This document shows, piece by piece, positions 1 to 8,099 of a stretch of DNA of 64,000 bases. A program made the position numbers and the translations under genes. Where the stretch lies: NCBI RefSeq assembly GCF_017308015.1, contig NZ_JAFKFW010000007.1, positions 118,844-182,843 of the forward strand, given 5' to 3'. The notes below the pieces were generated by a model, which did no database searches, was not told the origin of the DNA, and was given only the letters and a program-made list of their open reading frames with translations. The stretch's first letter is position 1. Every line of letters begins with the position of its first letter. The stretch is from Allobosea sp. Lineage in GTDB: Bacteria; Pseudomonadota; Alphaproteobacteria; Rhizobiales; Beijerinckiaceae.

Positions 1-490
1 GGAGCGAGAGCAGCTCCAGCATCTGGTATTCCTTGCCGGTGAGGTGCACGCGGGCGGCATCCACCTCGACCGTCTTGGTGTCGAGATTGACGACCAGGTC
101 GCCGGTGGTGATGACCGACTGGGCGTGCCCCTTCGAGCGGCGCACGATCGCGTGGATGCGGGCGACCAGCTCGTCCTTGTGGAACGGCTTGGTGAGATAG
201 TCGTCGGCGCCGAAGCCGAGGCCCTTCACCTTATCCTCGATGCCGGCGAGACCGGAGAGGATCAGGATCGGCGTCTTGACCTTCGCGACGCGCAGCGAGC
301 GCAGAACCTCGTAACCCGACATGTCGGGAAGGTTCAGGTCGAGCAGGATGATGTCGTAGTCGTAGAGCTTGCCGAGATCGACGCCCTCTTCGCCGAGGTC
401 CGTCGTATAGACGTTGAAGCTCTCCGATTTGAGCATGAGCTCGATGCTTTGAGCGGTCGCGCTATCGTCCTCGATCAGCAGAACCCGCAT
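1..490 (-). CDS. ctrA: Cell cycle response regulator CtrA (5' part, cut by window edge)
   Basis: This is the amino-terminal 163 residues of the OmpR-family master regulator CtrA; the 3' end lies outside the window. The receiver domain begins [20 protein letters not shown], has the phospho-acceptor aspartate in [14 protein letters not shown] and the conserved lysine in [10 protein letters not shown], and is followed by the start of the winged helix ([13 protein letters not shown]). In alphaproteobacteria phosphorylated CtrA binds TTAA-N7-TTAA boxes and controls flagellar, division and methylation genes. The start is the ATG at 488-490. It diverges from fliI across a 434-bp region that holds GANTC sites and TTAAC half-sites. 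The near-invariant receiver sequence makes the identity very secure. Confidence 0.96.
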   Translation of the reverse strand, partial: MRVLLIEDDSATAQSIELMLKSESFNVYTTDLGEEGVDLGKLYDYDIILLDLNLPDMSGYEVLRSLRVAKVKTPILILSGLAGIEDKVKGLGFGADDYLTKPFHKDELVARIHAIVRRSKGHAQSVITTGDLVVNLDTKTVEVDAARVHLTGKEYQMLELLSL

Positions 491-924
491 GTCCACGTCC
501 CCAATTTCGCCCGCAGGGCAGGTTTGACCGTTGTTTCCGCCCGGACCGTTCGGCCCCGGGCGACGACGCACTTGCCCAATGAAACGCCACGCGACACGCT
601 ACGAGGAAACTGGTTAACAAACCGTGATTCCCGAGCGCAAGCGCTTCCTCGGAGAAAGTGAACGATCCTTGTCGAGGTGAGTCGAATTTGACACGGATCG
701 CTGAATTTCTCGGCCGCGAAAGCGCCTTTCGCGGAGGCAGCTTCGGGAAACAGCGCCATAATGGCGCTGCGACACGCGGCAGCCTCGATCCGCAGTGTTA
801 ATCACAGAGCTTAACAGGTGGTAAATGAGCGCAATTTGTTAGGAACCCTTACCGAATCATCCACAGGGTGGCCGGCAGCGGTTATGGTTGGCCCAAACTC
901 ACTGGCTCAACCGACGCGTTCCGA
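491..924. promoter_or_regulatory. Divergent ctrA / fliI control region with GANTC sites and CtrA half-sites
   Basis: This gene-free stretch separates ctrA (minus) from fliI (plus). Visible signals are three GANTC motifs (GATTC 626-630, GAGTC 679-683, GAATC 856-860), the target of the CcrM methylase, and TTAA cores at 614-617, 798-801 and 811-814. The last two are 9 bp apart, not the canonical 7, so I call them CtrA half-sites rather than a full box. In Caulobacter the ctrA P1 promoter is silenced by GANTC methylation and CtrA binds its own promoter, so the arrangement fits. No convincing -35/-10 pair was assigned. Confidence 0.5.
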
Positions 925-2271
925 ATGAATTCTCCATCCCACGGCCACGACCGCCTCTCCGCTCTGGCCACCGCCATCGAGCACATCGAGGGCGTAACCA
1001 TCTATGGCCGGGTCATCGGCGTGCGCGGCCTGCTGGTCGAGGTCGCCGGGCCGATCGGCGCGATGAGCCTGGGCGGGCGCGTCGGCATCGAGATCGCGCC
1101 GGGCACGCGCGTCCCCTGCGAGGTCGTCGGCTTTTCCGGCGACAAGGCGCTCGTCATGCCCTTCGGCGGTCTCGACGGTGTCCGCCGCGGCTGTCCCGTC
1201 CATGTCGACCGGGCCCAGCCGGGTCTGCGCCCCACGCCGGCCTGGCTCGGCCGCGTCGTCGATGCCCTCGGCCGCCCGGTCGATGGCGGGCCGCCCTTGC
1301 CGCAGGGCGACACGCTCTTCGCCTATCGCAACGATCCTCCGAACGCCCATGCACGGCGCCGGGTCGGGCCGCCGCTCGATCTCGGCGTACGCGCCCTGAA
1401 CACGTTCCTGACCTGCTGCATCGGCCAGCGCATGGGCATCTTCGCCGGCTCCGGCGTCGGCAAGTCCGTGCTGCTCTCGATGCTGGCGCGCTACGCCCAG
1501 GCCGACGTCAACATCATCGGCCTCGTCGGCGAGCGCGGCCGCGAGGTGCAGGAATTCCTCCAGGAGGACCTTGGACCGCAAGGCCTCGCCCGCTCGATCG
1601 TCGTGGTCGCGACCTCGGACGAGCCGGCGCTGATGCGCAAGCAGGCGGCCCTGACCACGCTAACGCTCGCCGAATATTTCCGCGATCGCGGCCTGCAGGT
1701 GATGTGCCTGATGGATTCGGTGACGCGCTTCGCCATGGCGATGCGCGAGATCGGCCTGGCGGCCGGCGAGCCGCCCACGACCAAGGGCTACACCCCGACC
1801 GTCTTCGCCGAACTGCCGCGCCTGCTCGAACGCGCCGGCCCCGGCATCGGCGACGGCGCCATCACCGGCCTGTTCACCGTGCTGGTCGATGGCGGCGACC
1901 ATGACGAGCCCGTCGCCGACGCGGTGCGCGGCATTCTTGACGGCCATATCGTCATGGAGCGTTCGATCGCCGAACGCGGGCGCTATCCGGCGGTGAACAT
2001 CCTGAAGTCGGTCTCGCGCACCATGCCCCGCTCCTGCGATCCGGCGTATTATCCGGTCGTGCAGAAGGCGCGCTCGACGCTCGCGACCTATGCCGACATG
2101 GAAGAACTGATCCGGCTCGGCGCCTATCGCCAGGGCGCCTCGGCCGAGGTCGACGAGGCGATCCGCCTGCATCCCGCGCTCGAGGCCTTTCTGAAGCAGG
2201 CCAAGGACGACGCGACGCCCTTGCCGGAATGCTATGCGCGTCTGGCCGCGATCATGAGCGAAACCGTCTGA
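925..2271 (+). CDS. fliI: Flagellar protein export ATPase FliI
   Basis: FliI (448 aa from this start) is the hexameric ATPase of the flagellar type III export apparatus at the inner membrane, working with FliH and FliJ. The protein has the F1-ATPase-like fold with a Walker A motif GSGVGKS near residue 175, the flagellar/T3SS-type stretch [11 protein letters not shown], and a Walker B region [15 protein letters not shown]. The ATG at 925 gives an amino terminus of normal length; an in-frame GTG at 868 would add 19 residues of low conservation. No strong Shine-Dalgarno is visible, so the exact start is open. Its usual partner fliJ lies downstream but is separated by an opposite-strand transporter gene. 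Confidence 0.96.
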   Translation: MNSPSHGHDRLSALATAIEHIEGVTIYGRVIGVRGLLVEVAGPIGAMSLGGRVGIEIAPGTRVPCEVVGFSGDKALVMPFGGLDGVRRGCPVHVDRAQPGLRPTPAWLGRVVDALGRPVDGGPPLPQGDTLFAYRNDPPNAHARRRVGPPLDLGVRALNTFLTCCIGQRMGIFAGSGVGKSVLLSMLARYAQADVNIIGLVGERGREVQEFLQEDLGPQGLARSIVVVATSDEPALMRKQAALTTLTLAEYFRDRGLQVMCLMDSVTRFAMAMREIGLAAGEPPTTKGYTPTVFAELPRLLERAGPGIGDGAITGLFTVLVDGGDHDEPVADAVRGILDGHIVMERSIAERGRYPAVNILKSVSRTMPRSCDPAYYPVVQKARSTLATYADMEELIRLGAYRQGASAEVDEAIRLHPALEAFLKQAKDDATPLPECYARLAAIMSETV

Positions 2272-2343
2272 CATTGGCCGTACGGCCCCGGGCCAGTGCC
2301 CGACCTGTGGCCGCCGCGGTGCCGGCTTGAACCTGCGCGGCGC

Positions 2344-3570
2344 TCAGCCTCGCTCCACCATCCGCACCAGCGCGAGCATTGCAGCAAAGCCGATTGCCTG
2401 GATCGCGGCGGAAGCGACCAGAGTCGGGTTCGCGCCGAGCCGCTCGACCATCACGGCGAAGAGCAGCGGCGCTGCGGCGAAGGCCATGTTCTGCGGCACC
2501 GTGAGCTTGCCGAGCATCGACGCGAAACCGTTGCGCCCGAACAGGGCGAGCGGCAGCGTCGCCCGCGCGATCGAGATCACGCCGAGCGCCGCGCTGAACA
2601 GCACGACGAAGATCGCCGCGGCCAGGATCGTCATCGGCAAGAAGGGCAGGACAAGGCACAGGACCGGCCCCAGCAGCAGGCCGAACAGCGCGACCCTCTC
2701 GGCCGGCAGCCGCTCGCCGAGCGTCGCGTCGATCGCGCGCGCTGCGAGCGTCGCCGGGCCGCTCAGCGTCGCCACCCAGACGGCCTCGGCCTGCGTCAGC
2801 CCGGCCTCCTGGAACAGGCTGATCAGGTGCAACGGCAATCCCCAGGAGACAAGCCCGCTGGCGGAGAAGGCGAGCGCCACCAGCCAGAACGCCGCCCTGC
2901 GCGCTTCCGGCGCGACGCGCCCGCGCTCACCGACGGAGGTCGCCTCCGGCTTGGCCGCAAGCACTGGCACACGCCGGTAGCGCGGGATCGACGCATAGAT
3001 CGGCAGCACGATGACGAGTTGCATCGCCGCGAAGATGAGCAATGTCGTTCGCCAGCCGAAAGCGTTCATCAGCACCGCTGTCAAAGGCCAGAACACGCTG
3101 GAGGAGAGGCCCGTGACCAGCATCATCAGCCCGATCACGCGCCGCGTCCGGTCGCCCATCAACTGGGCGATGGTGACATTGCCGGTATTGGCCAACGACA
3201 GCGCATGGCCGAGCCCGATCACGAACCAGCTTGCGAGATAGCTCACCGGCCCCTGCGCCAGCGACAGCACGCCGAGCCCGAGCGCGCAGATCAAAGCGCC
3301 CATGCACATCGAGCGGCGCGTGCCCTCGCGGTCGTGCAAGCGCCCGATCGCAGGCGCGACCAGCGCCCCGGTGATCAGCAGGATGGTGATACCGCCGAAG
3401 ACGATCTCGGCATTGAGACCGATCTCGCGATCGAGCGCGCCGACCAGCACCGAGGGCGAATAGAAGGTCGAGCCCCAGCCGATGATGCGGCTCAGCGCAA
3501 GGCCGCAAAGCAGGGGGCCGTGCCCGCCGAAACGAGAAATGGCAGCCAAGACAGGATATCCGCTGGGCAA
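2344..3570 (-). CDS. MFS transporter
   Basis: This protein of about 408 aa is a 12-helix major facilitator superfamily permease. Hydrophobic segments alternate with short basic loops; the first cytoplasmic loop carries GRLHDREGTRRS, a variant of the MFS motif A, and a long middle loop rich in Arg/Glu (near residues 200-215) separates two six-helix halves. The substrate cannot be told from sequence. The start is uncertain: the frame opens with TTG at 3570 and has another TTG near 3549, with no ATG near the amino terminus and no clear ribosome site. It lies antisense between fliI and fliJ, which are normally adjacent. Confidence 0.88.
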   Translation of the reverse strand: MPSGYPVLAAISRFGGHGPLLCGLALSRIIGWGSTFYSPSVLVGALDREIGLNAEIVFGGITILLITGALVAPAIGRLHDREGTRRSMCMGALICALGLGVLSLAQGPVSYLASWFVIGLGHALSLANTGNVTIAQLMGDRTRRVIGLMMLVTGLSSSVFWPLTAVLMNAFGWRTTLLIFAAMQLVIVLPIYASIPRYRRVPVLAAKPEATSVGERGRVAPEARRAAFWLVALAFSASGLVSWGLPLHLISLFQEAGLTQAEAVWVATLSGPATLAARAIDATLGERLPAERVALFGLLLGPVLCLVLPFLPMTILAAAIFVVLFSAALGVISIARATLPLALFGRNGFASMLGKLTVPQNMAFAAAPLLFAVMVERLGANPTLVASAAIQAIGFAAMLALVRMVERG

Positions 3571-3783
3571 AAGGCCGGATGGCCAAGCGCCTGCCTCACT
3601 AGATCATTCCGGTCACGGCCGGCAGCAGCCGCGACGCGGCCTGATCATGCATCAAAGGCAGCCCGTCCCGGTAAGGAAAGGTCAACCTCCTTGCGCCATG
3701 TTGCTCCTCGTCTCGCGGATGGAGTTCTGGCGCTCGCCGAGGGGTCGGCAGCGCCGATGCGTAATCAGGAGTTGATAAACGAC

Positions 3784-4188
3784 ATGAAGTCGCGAGAGAC
3801 GCTTCTTCGGCTCAAGCGCTTCCAGGTCGACGAGAAACGTCGCCGGGTAAGCCAGATCGAGATGATGATCGCCGATTTTCACCGAATGGCGAGCGATCTC
3901 GATCGCGAGATCCAGGCGGAGGAATCGCGCGCCGGCATCGCCGACCCCGCCCATTTCGCCTATCCGACCTATGCCAAGGCAGCTCTCGGCCGCCGTGACA
4001 ACCTGCGCCAGTCGGCCGACAACCTGAAGGGCCAGCTCGACGAGGCCAAGGCCGAGTTGCAGGAAGCCTTCGAGGAGATGAAGAAGGTCGAGATCCTCGA
4101 CGATCGCGAACGCGCCTCGGAGCGCGCGGCGGAAGCCGCCCGGGATCAGTCGGCCATGGATGCGATCGGGTTGCGATCGCGCGCCTGA
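3784..4188 (+). CDS. fliJ: Flagellar export protein FliJ
   Basis: A 134-aa, highly charged, almost wholly alpha-helical coiled-coil protein starting MKSRETLLRLKRFQVDEKRR, typical of alphaproteobacterial FliJ, the central-stalk/chaperone component that works with FliI and FliH. The ATG at 3784 has AGGAG about 12 bp upstream; an in-frame ATG at 3757 would add nine residues. The gene ends just before a strong bidirectional terminator. Function is inferred from the fliI context and the coiled-coil pattern, because FliJ sequences diverge widely. Confidence 0.88.
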   Translation: MKSRETLLRLKRFQVDEKRRRVSQIEMMIADFHRMASDLDREIQAEESRAGIADPAHFAYPTYAKAALGRRDNLRQSADNLKGQLDEAKAELQEAFEEMKKVEILDDRERASERAAEAARDQSAMDAIGLRSRA

Positions 4189-4207
4189 GAGTGCAGACAC
4201 AGTTCAG

Positions 4208-4240
4208 AAAAAGGCGGCGTCCTCGGGACGTCGCCTTTTT
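4208..4240. terminator. Bidirectional intrinsic terminator between fliJ and GNAT gene
   Basis: The sequence AAAAAGGCG...CGCCTTTTT forms a GC-rich stem with an A run on one side and a T run on the other. It sits in the 54-bp gap between two convergent genes, so it can end transcription in both directions. Confidence 0.85.
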
Positions 4241-4242
4241 CT

Positions 4243-4857
4243 TTATGCGATGATGGGGTGGTGTTCGACGGAGTCGCGCCGCAGCTTGCCGGTCAGGCGC
4301 GGATCGTCGTCGACCTCGACCCCGCGCTTGAAGACCGTGAAGCCCGAGCGCTGGTAGAAGCCCAGCGCAGCCGGATGGTCGAGCGTGCAGGTATGCACCC
4401 AGAATCGCGAGATCGGCTTCGTCCAGGCCAGCGCGAGCGCCCGGTTCATCAACCACCGGCCCGCCCCCTTCCCGACCACCGGCTCATCCAGCCCGAAGAA
4501 CGCGAGTTCGCCTTCGCCCGACACGCGGAAATCCAGTTCGAGCAACCCGACATCGCGCCCCTCGAAGCGAACCGCGTAGACTGTGATGGCCGGGTCGGTG
4601 AAGATCGCCTCCAGCTCGGCGCGCGGCTTGGTCAGGCGGCTGAACCACATCCAGCGCTCGCCGAGCAGCCGGTAGACGGTGAGATAGCGTTCGATCTCTG
4701 AATGCCTCATCAGTTCGAGCGAGAAACGTTCGGTACCGGCCGGATCGGGCCGTTGCGGGGGGTGCGCGAACATCTCCAGCGATGTCACGATCGTCGCGAT
4801 CTTGCCGGGCGGCAGGTCGGTCGTTCCGGTCAGGGTGATGCTCAGGCTCTGGGTCAT
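4243..4857 (-). CDS. GNAT family N-acetyltransferase
   Basis: A 204-aa protein with a Gcn5-related acetyltransferase fold in its carboxy-terminal two thirds. Visible features are the beta4/beta5 acetyl-CoA region (GELAFFGLDEPVVGKGAGRW, with the pyrophosphate-binding loop VGKGAGRW), then a WVHTCTLDHPAALGFYQRSG segment that is the common motif B/C end of GNAT enzymes. The amino half (YLTVYRLLGERWMWFSRL) is specific to a subgroup common in Rhizobiales; the acceptor substrate is unknown. The start is the ATG at 4855-4857. It is divergent from the 4939 gene across a perfect inverted repeat. Confidence 0.88.
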   Translation of the reverse strand: MTQSLSITLTGTTDLPPGKIATIVTSLEMFAHPPQRPDPAGTERFSLELMRHSEIERYLTVYRLLGERWMWFSRLTKPRAELEAIFTDPAITVYAVRFEGRDVGLLELDFRVSGEGELAFFGLDEPVVGKGAGRWLMNRALALAWTKPISRFWVHTCTLDHPAALGFYQRSGFTVFKRGVEVDDDPRLTGKLRRDSVEHHPIIA

Positions 4858-4898
4858 GGATGGGAGGTCGCGGCTCGCTCGAAAATCAGGATCATCGC

Positions 4899-4919
4899 CG
4901 CGATCATGACATGATCGCG
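4899..4919. promoter_or_regulatory. Perfect 9-bp inverted repeat in divergent promoter region
   Basis: CGCGATCAT-GAC-ATGATCGCG is a perfect dyad centred midway between two divergent start codons (4857 minus, 4939 plus). That position and perfect symmetry suggest an operator for a dimeric repressor. The cognate regulator is not identifiable in the window. Confidence 0.45.
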
Positions 4920-4938
4920 TTCGAAAGATCACGACGCA

Positions 4939-5358
4939 ATGACACACGCCCGGCCCGAGAGCATAGGTGGATGGCGGCGGCCACGGCGTGGCCGGTCTTC
5001 CGGCTGGCTGTTCGGTCTCCTGGTGATGTGCTTCGCCGTCTTGCCGCATCTGACATTGGCCGCGACGATGCTGCGTATGCCCGGCCCGGCACACCATGCC
5101 GGATCTATGCAAGCCACCCTCGACGAGCAGGCGCAAGCATCCGCCCCTTGCCATGAGGACGGAGATGCGAAGACCCCGGCCTCCGCGGCACCTCCCTGCT
5201 GCACGATCGGCTGCGGCCTGATCGCCGAAGCGCCAGCCGCCCCCTTGCTGCTCGCCACGGTCTGTTGGTCGCGATTGCCGCCGACACCGGTCGCTGCGGC
5301 TCGAAATCGCTCAACCGAGCCGGCAGAACGACCGCCGCGACCCGCGAATTTCGCCTGA
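4939..5358 (+). CDS. Small Cys/His-rich secreted or membrane-anchored protein (DUF2946-like)
   Basis: A 139-aa protein with a basic amino terminus (WRRPRRGRSSG), one hydrophobic segment (about residues 23-43) that could be a signal anchor, then a polar part with CHEDGD and the cysteine cluster PCCTIGCGL. This layout resembles DUF2946-type proteins, many of which are linked to heavy-metal (copper) handling; I see no catalytic domain. It is followed 74 bp later by a His-rich DUF305 protein on the same strand, which supports a metal-related pair. Assignment to the family is tentative. Confidence 0.55.
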   Translation: MTHARPESIGGWRRPRRGRSSGWLFGLLVMCFAVLPHLTLAATMLRMPGPAHHAGSMQATLDEQAQASAPCHEDGDAKTPASAAPPCCTIGCGLIAEAPAAPLLLATVCWSRLPPTPVAAARNRSTEPAERPPRPANFA

Positions 5359-5432
5359 ACCCTCGATTCCGGCGGATCAAGATGCCGCTTTTCGGCGCGG
5401 TCCGCATTTTCATCGACCAAGGATCAAGACAG

Positions 5433-5816
5433 ATGAAGCGTAACACGATCATCCTGGCAGCCCTGCTCGCCGCCGGCTTTCTGGCCGGTCCGGCACAGGC
5501 CCAGCAGCCTCATGGCGGCCATGCCGGCCACGGCACTCCCGCCGCAGCCAAGCCCGGCGACAGCGCCTCGACCAAGGCTTATCGGGACGCCAACACCAGG
5601 ATGCACAAGGATATGGACATCCCCTATTCCGGCAATGCCGATGCCGATTTCGTCCGCGGCATGATCCCGCACCATCAGGGCGCGATCGATATGGCCAGGA
5701 TCGTCCTCGCCCATGGCAAGGACCCCGAGATCCGCAAGCTCGCCGAGAACGTCATCCGCGATCAGGAGAAGGAAGTGGCGATGATGCAGGACTGGCTGAA
5801 GAAGAACGGCAAGTAG
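5433..5816 (+). CDS. DUF305 domain-containing periplasmic protein
   Basis: This 127-aa protein has a clear Sec signal peptide with cleavage after about GPAQAQ, a His/Gly-rich segment (HGGHAGHG) and a DUF305 helical-bundle domain (ferritin-like in fold) containing the hallmark MIPHHQGAIDMA. DUF305 proteins are exported and often accompany copper-resistance genes; the His-rich part is a plausible metal ligand cluster. The start ATG at 5433 is preceded by AAGACAG only, a weak ribosome site. It probably forms a unit with the Cys-rich gene upstream. Confidence 0.88.
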   Translation: MKRNTIILAALLAAGFLAGPAQAQQPHGGHAGHGTPAAAKPGDSASTKAYRDANTRMHKDMDIPYSGNADADFVRGMIPHHQGAIDMARIVLAHGKDPEIRKLAENVIRDQEKEVAMMQDWLKKNGK

Positions 5817-5840
5817 CCCTCTCCTCAACGCCTGGACCTT

Positions 5841-5882
5841 GGGCGAGCGCGGGCGTCTTGAGGCGCTTGCCCTCGCCCTTTC
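5841..5882 (+). terminator. Possible terminator after DUF305 gene
   Basis: GGGCGAGCGC is complementary to a downstream GCGCT...CTCGCCC arm and is followed by TTTCCC. The stem is imperfect and the T run short, so this is a weak call. Confidence 0.4.
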
Positions 5883-5975
5883 CCGCTGGCAGAGAAGGGA
5901 CAGGTTCGCGCCGCAGCGGTGAAGACGTGGGCCAACTGTCGCCGTCACCAATCCGTCCTGAGCTCCGCGGCCTCC

Positions 5976-7013
5976 ATGAAACGCTATCTCGACTATCTCT
6001 GGCCGATCATCGGGCTCGTCGCTGTCGTCTGGTCGGTGGAACTGCTCTGGGGCAAACTCAAGGCCGAGGCCGGGTCGGACGCCACCGTCGAAGCATTGCT
6101 GGAAAATGCGGGGCTCTGGCAGAGCATCAAGATCATCGCCCATCGCATCGGCCACAAGATCGCGGTGATCCCGCCGGACGCCTTCTTCCATGCGGCGCTC
6201 GCGACGCTCGTCGCCTATGCCGCGCTCGCCTGGTACGACCGCATCGCGCTGATCCATCTCGGCAAGGAGAAGGGCATCTCCTGGCCCTATATCTCGCTCT
6301 GCTCCTTCGTGACCTACGCCCTCTCGCACAATATCGGCGCCTCGGTCTTTTCGGGCGGCATGGTGCGCTACCGCGCCTATACCGCGAAGGGCCTGACGGC
6401 GGCCGAGGTCGCGGTCCTCGTCGCGCTCTGCTCCTTCACCTTCGCCTTCGGGACGATCTTCCTAATGGGGCTCGTGCTGCTGTACGAGCCGCAGATCCTG
6501 CATCCGCTGGAGCGGATGTCGAAATGGTTCGCGATCACCGACAGCACCGCCCGGTGGATCGGCGTCGGCATGCTCGCCTTCGTCGCGCTCTACACGGTCG
6601 GCTCCTGGCTGCGCTTCAAGCCGCTGAAGATCGGCAAGTTCGAGATCATCTATCCGCGCCTGCCGATCGTCGCCCGGCAATATCTCGCCGCCCCGATCGA
6701 GCTCGCAGGTGCGGCCGGCATCATCTATTTCGCCTTGCCCGAGCAGGGCAATCCGGGCTTCCTGATCGTGCTCGGCGCCTTCCTGCTGTCGTTCTCGGCC
6801 GGCCTCCTGAGCCAGGTGCCGGGCGGCGTCGGCGTGATGGAGGCGGTCTTCCTCGCGGTGATGCCGGGTGTGCCTGCGCCGGCAGTCTTCGCCGCGTTGC
6901 TGATCTGGCGGCTGTTCTATCTCATCCTGCCGCTGGTCTTCTCGCTGCCGATCGTGCTCGCCTTCGAACGGGCGCAGCTCAAGCGCAGCACCCGCATCGC
7001 CCCGCCGCCATAG
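5976..7013 (+). CDS. Lysylphosphatidylglycerol synthase-type integral membrane protein (UPF0104/YbhN-like)
   Basis: A 345-aa polytopic membrane protein with about eight hydrophobic helices. The signature segments of the lysylphosphatidylglycerol synthase transmembrane-region family are present: a central region with ALSHNIGASVFSGGMVRYRAY and the late motif SQVPGGVGVMEAVFL. No cytoplasmic GNAT-type aminoacyl-transfer domain follows, so it is probably a flippase-like or lipid-linked protein, not a complete MprF. The ATG at 5976 is chosen because translation from the upstream codon (5919) would only add polar residues ahead of the first helix. Confidence 0.8.
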   Translation: MKRYLDYLWPIIGLVAVVWSVELLWGKLKAEAGSDATVEALLENAGLWQSIKIIAHRIGHKIAVIPPDAFFHAALATLVAYAALAWYDRIALIHLGKEKGISWPYISLCSFVTYALSHNIGASVFSGGMVRYRAYTAKGLTAAEVAVLVALCSFTFAFGTIFLMGLVLLYEPQILHPLERMSKWFAITDSTARWIGVGMLAFVALYTVGSWLRFKPLKIGKFEIIYPRLPIVARQYLAAPIELAGAAGIIYFALPEQGNPGFLIVLGAFLLSFSAGLLSQVPGGVGVMEAVFLAVMPGVPAPAVFAALLIWRLFYLILPLVFSLPIVLAFERAQLKRSTRIAPPP

Positions 7014-7022
7014 GAACGCCTC

Positions 7023-7124
7023 GTCATGCCGGGGCGTGACCCGAGCATCAGATGCCGAAAGGGGCTATTGCGTTCGGTACTGCCGGAAACTCTCGGGACT
7101 GCGCTTCGCTCCGCCGGGAATGAC
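7023..7124. repeat. Extragenic repeat-like element with inverted ends
   Basis: The stretch begins GTCATGCCGG and ends CCGGGAATGAC, roughly inverted ends, and contains internal TGACCCGAGCATC and GGGACTGCGCTTCGC blocks. Elements of this composition recur between genes in many alphaproteobacteria. It lies between the convergent 5976 and 8016 genes. Only one copy was recognised in this window, so the repeat status is inferred. Confidence 0.4.
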
Positions 7125-7128
7125 GCCT

Positions 7129-8016
7129 TTATCGCTTCAGTGCGATCGCCGCGGCGCCGAACATCAGGAGCGCGCCGATCGCCTCCGACCAGCCGAAGGG
7201 CTCACCGAGCGCCGCGACGCCGACCGTGACCGCGACGGCCGGGCTGACGAAGGCGTAGAGCCCGGCACGGAACGCCCCCCAGTCTCGCAGCAGCCGCATG
7301 TAGATGGTGAAGCCCATCAGCGAGCCGCCGACGATGAGGAAGAGGACAGCCGGCAACACCGGCCAGCTCGCCAGCGCGCGGATCTCGTCAAGACCGACCG
7401 GCTCCAGCGCGAGCGAGACGATCGTCAGCCCGATGCCACCGATCAGCGTCTGCCAGCCGGCGAGCGTCAGCGTCGGCATCGTCCCGGCGATCGGCCGGGA
7501 GAGCACCGCGCCGACGCAGTAGAACAGCGTGCCTGCCGCGACGGCGGCGAGCCCGATCATCTCCATCGGATCGCCTTGCGCGGCCGAGAGCCCTCCCATG
7601 GCCCGTGTCGCGAACAGGAAACCGAGCCCCACGGTTCCAAGGGCGATCGCCACGATCTTGCGCCGGTCGATGCGCACGCCCTCGATTACCCGGCTCGCCA
7701 GCAGCGTGTAGATCGGGATCGTCGCGAAATTGACGATCGCCGCGAGCCCGGTCGGCGCATGCGCCGTGCCCCAGAACAGCAGCGTGTAATTGGCGGTATT
7801 GAGCAACAACGCGGTGCCGATCAGGCGCGGCCAGGCGCCGCCCGGCACCTTGACCACGTCGCGCCCTGCCCAAAGCAGCATCAGGACGCCGGCAATCGAG
7901 AAGCGCGCCGCCGCCAGGAAGACCGGCGGCACATGCATCGAACCGACTTTCATCGGCATCCAGGTCAGACCCCAGACGAGACACATGACAGTGAAGAGAG
8001 CAGCATTGCGCGACAT
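7129..8016 (-). CDS. EamA/DMT-family transporter
   Basis: A 295-aa protein with ten predicted transmembrane helices arranged as two EamA repeats: the first begins MCLVWGLTWMPMKVG near residue 11 and the second begins about residue 150 (AAGTLFYCVGAVLSRPIAG). Such drug/metabolite transporters usually export amino acids or metabolites; the substrate is not evident. The start ATG at 8014-8016 is supported by the immediate onset of the first helix. It precedes no obvious operon partner; flhA lies upstream on the same strand, 83 bp away. Confidence 0.88.
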   Translation of the reverse strand: MSRNAALFTVMCLVWGLTWMPMKVGSMHVPPVFLAAARFSIAGVLMLLWAGRDVVKVPGGAWPRLIGTALLLNTANYTLLFWGTAHAPTGLAAIVNFATIPIYTLLASRVIEGVRIDRRKIVAIALGTVGLGFLFATRAMGGLSAAQGDPMEMIGLAAVAAGTLFYCVGAVLSRPIAGTMPTLTLAGWQTLIGGIGLTIVSLALEPVGLDEIRALASWPVLPAVLFLIVGGSLMGFTIYMRLLRDWGAFRAGLYAFVSPAVAVTVGVAALGEPFGWSEAIGALLMFGAAAIALKR

Positions 8017-8099
8017 GATGTCCGCTTAGCCGCAGCCTATGGCGCTGACCATTGCGCCGCAGGCATCGCGCCCCCGTGGAAAGCGGAGGCGCGTTGATA

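Noticed and set aside
798-815. Full CtrA box in the ctrA/fliI region.
   Set aside because: The two TTAA cores are 9 bp apart, not 7. I list only half-sites.
2296-3783. Long in-frame extension upstream of fliJ over the MFS gene.
   Set aside because: The extension is antisense shadow of the MFS gene; FliJ proper starts at 3784.
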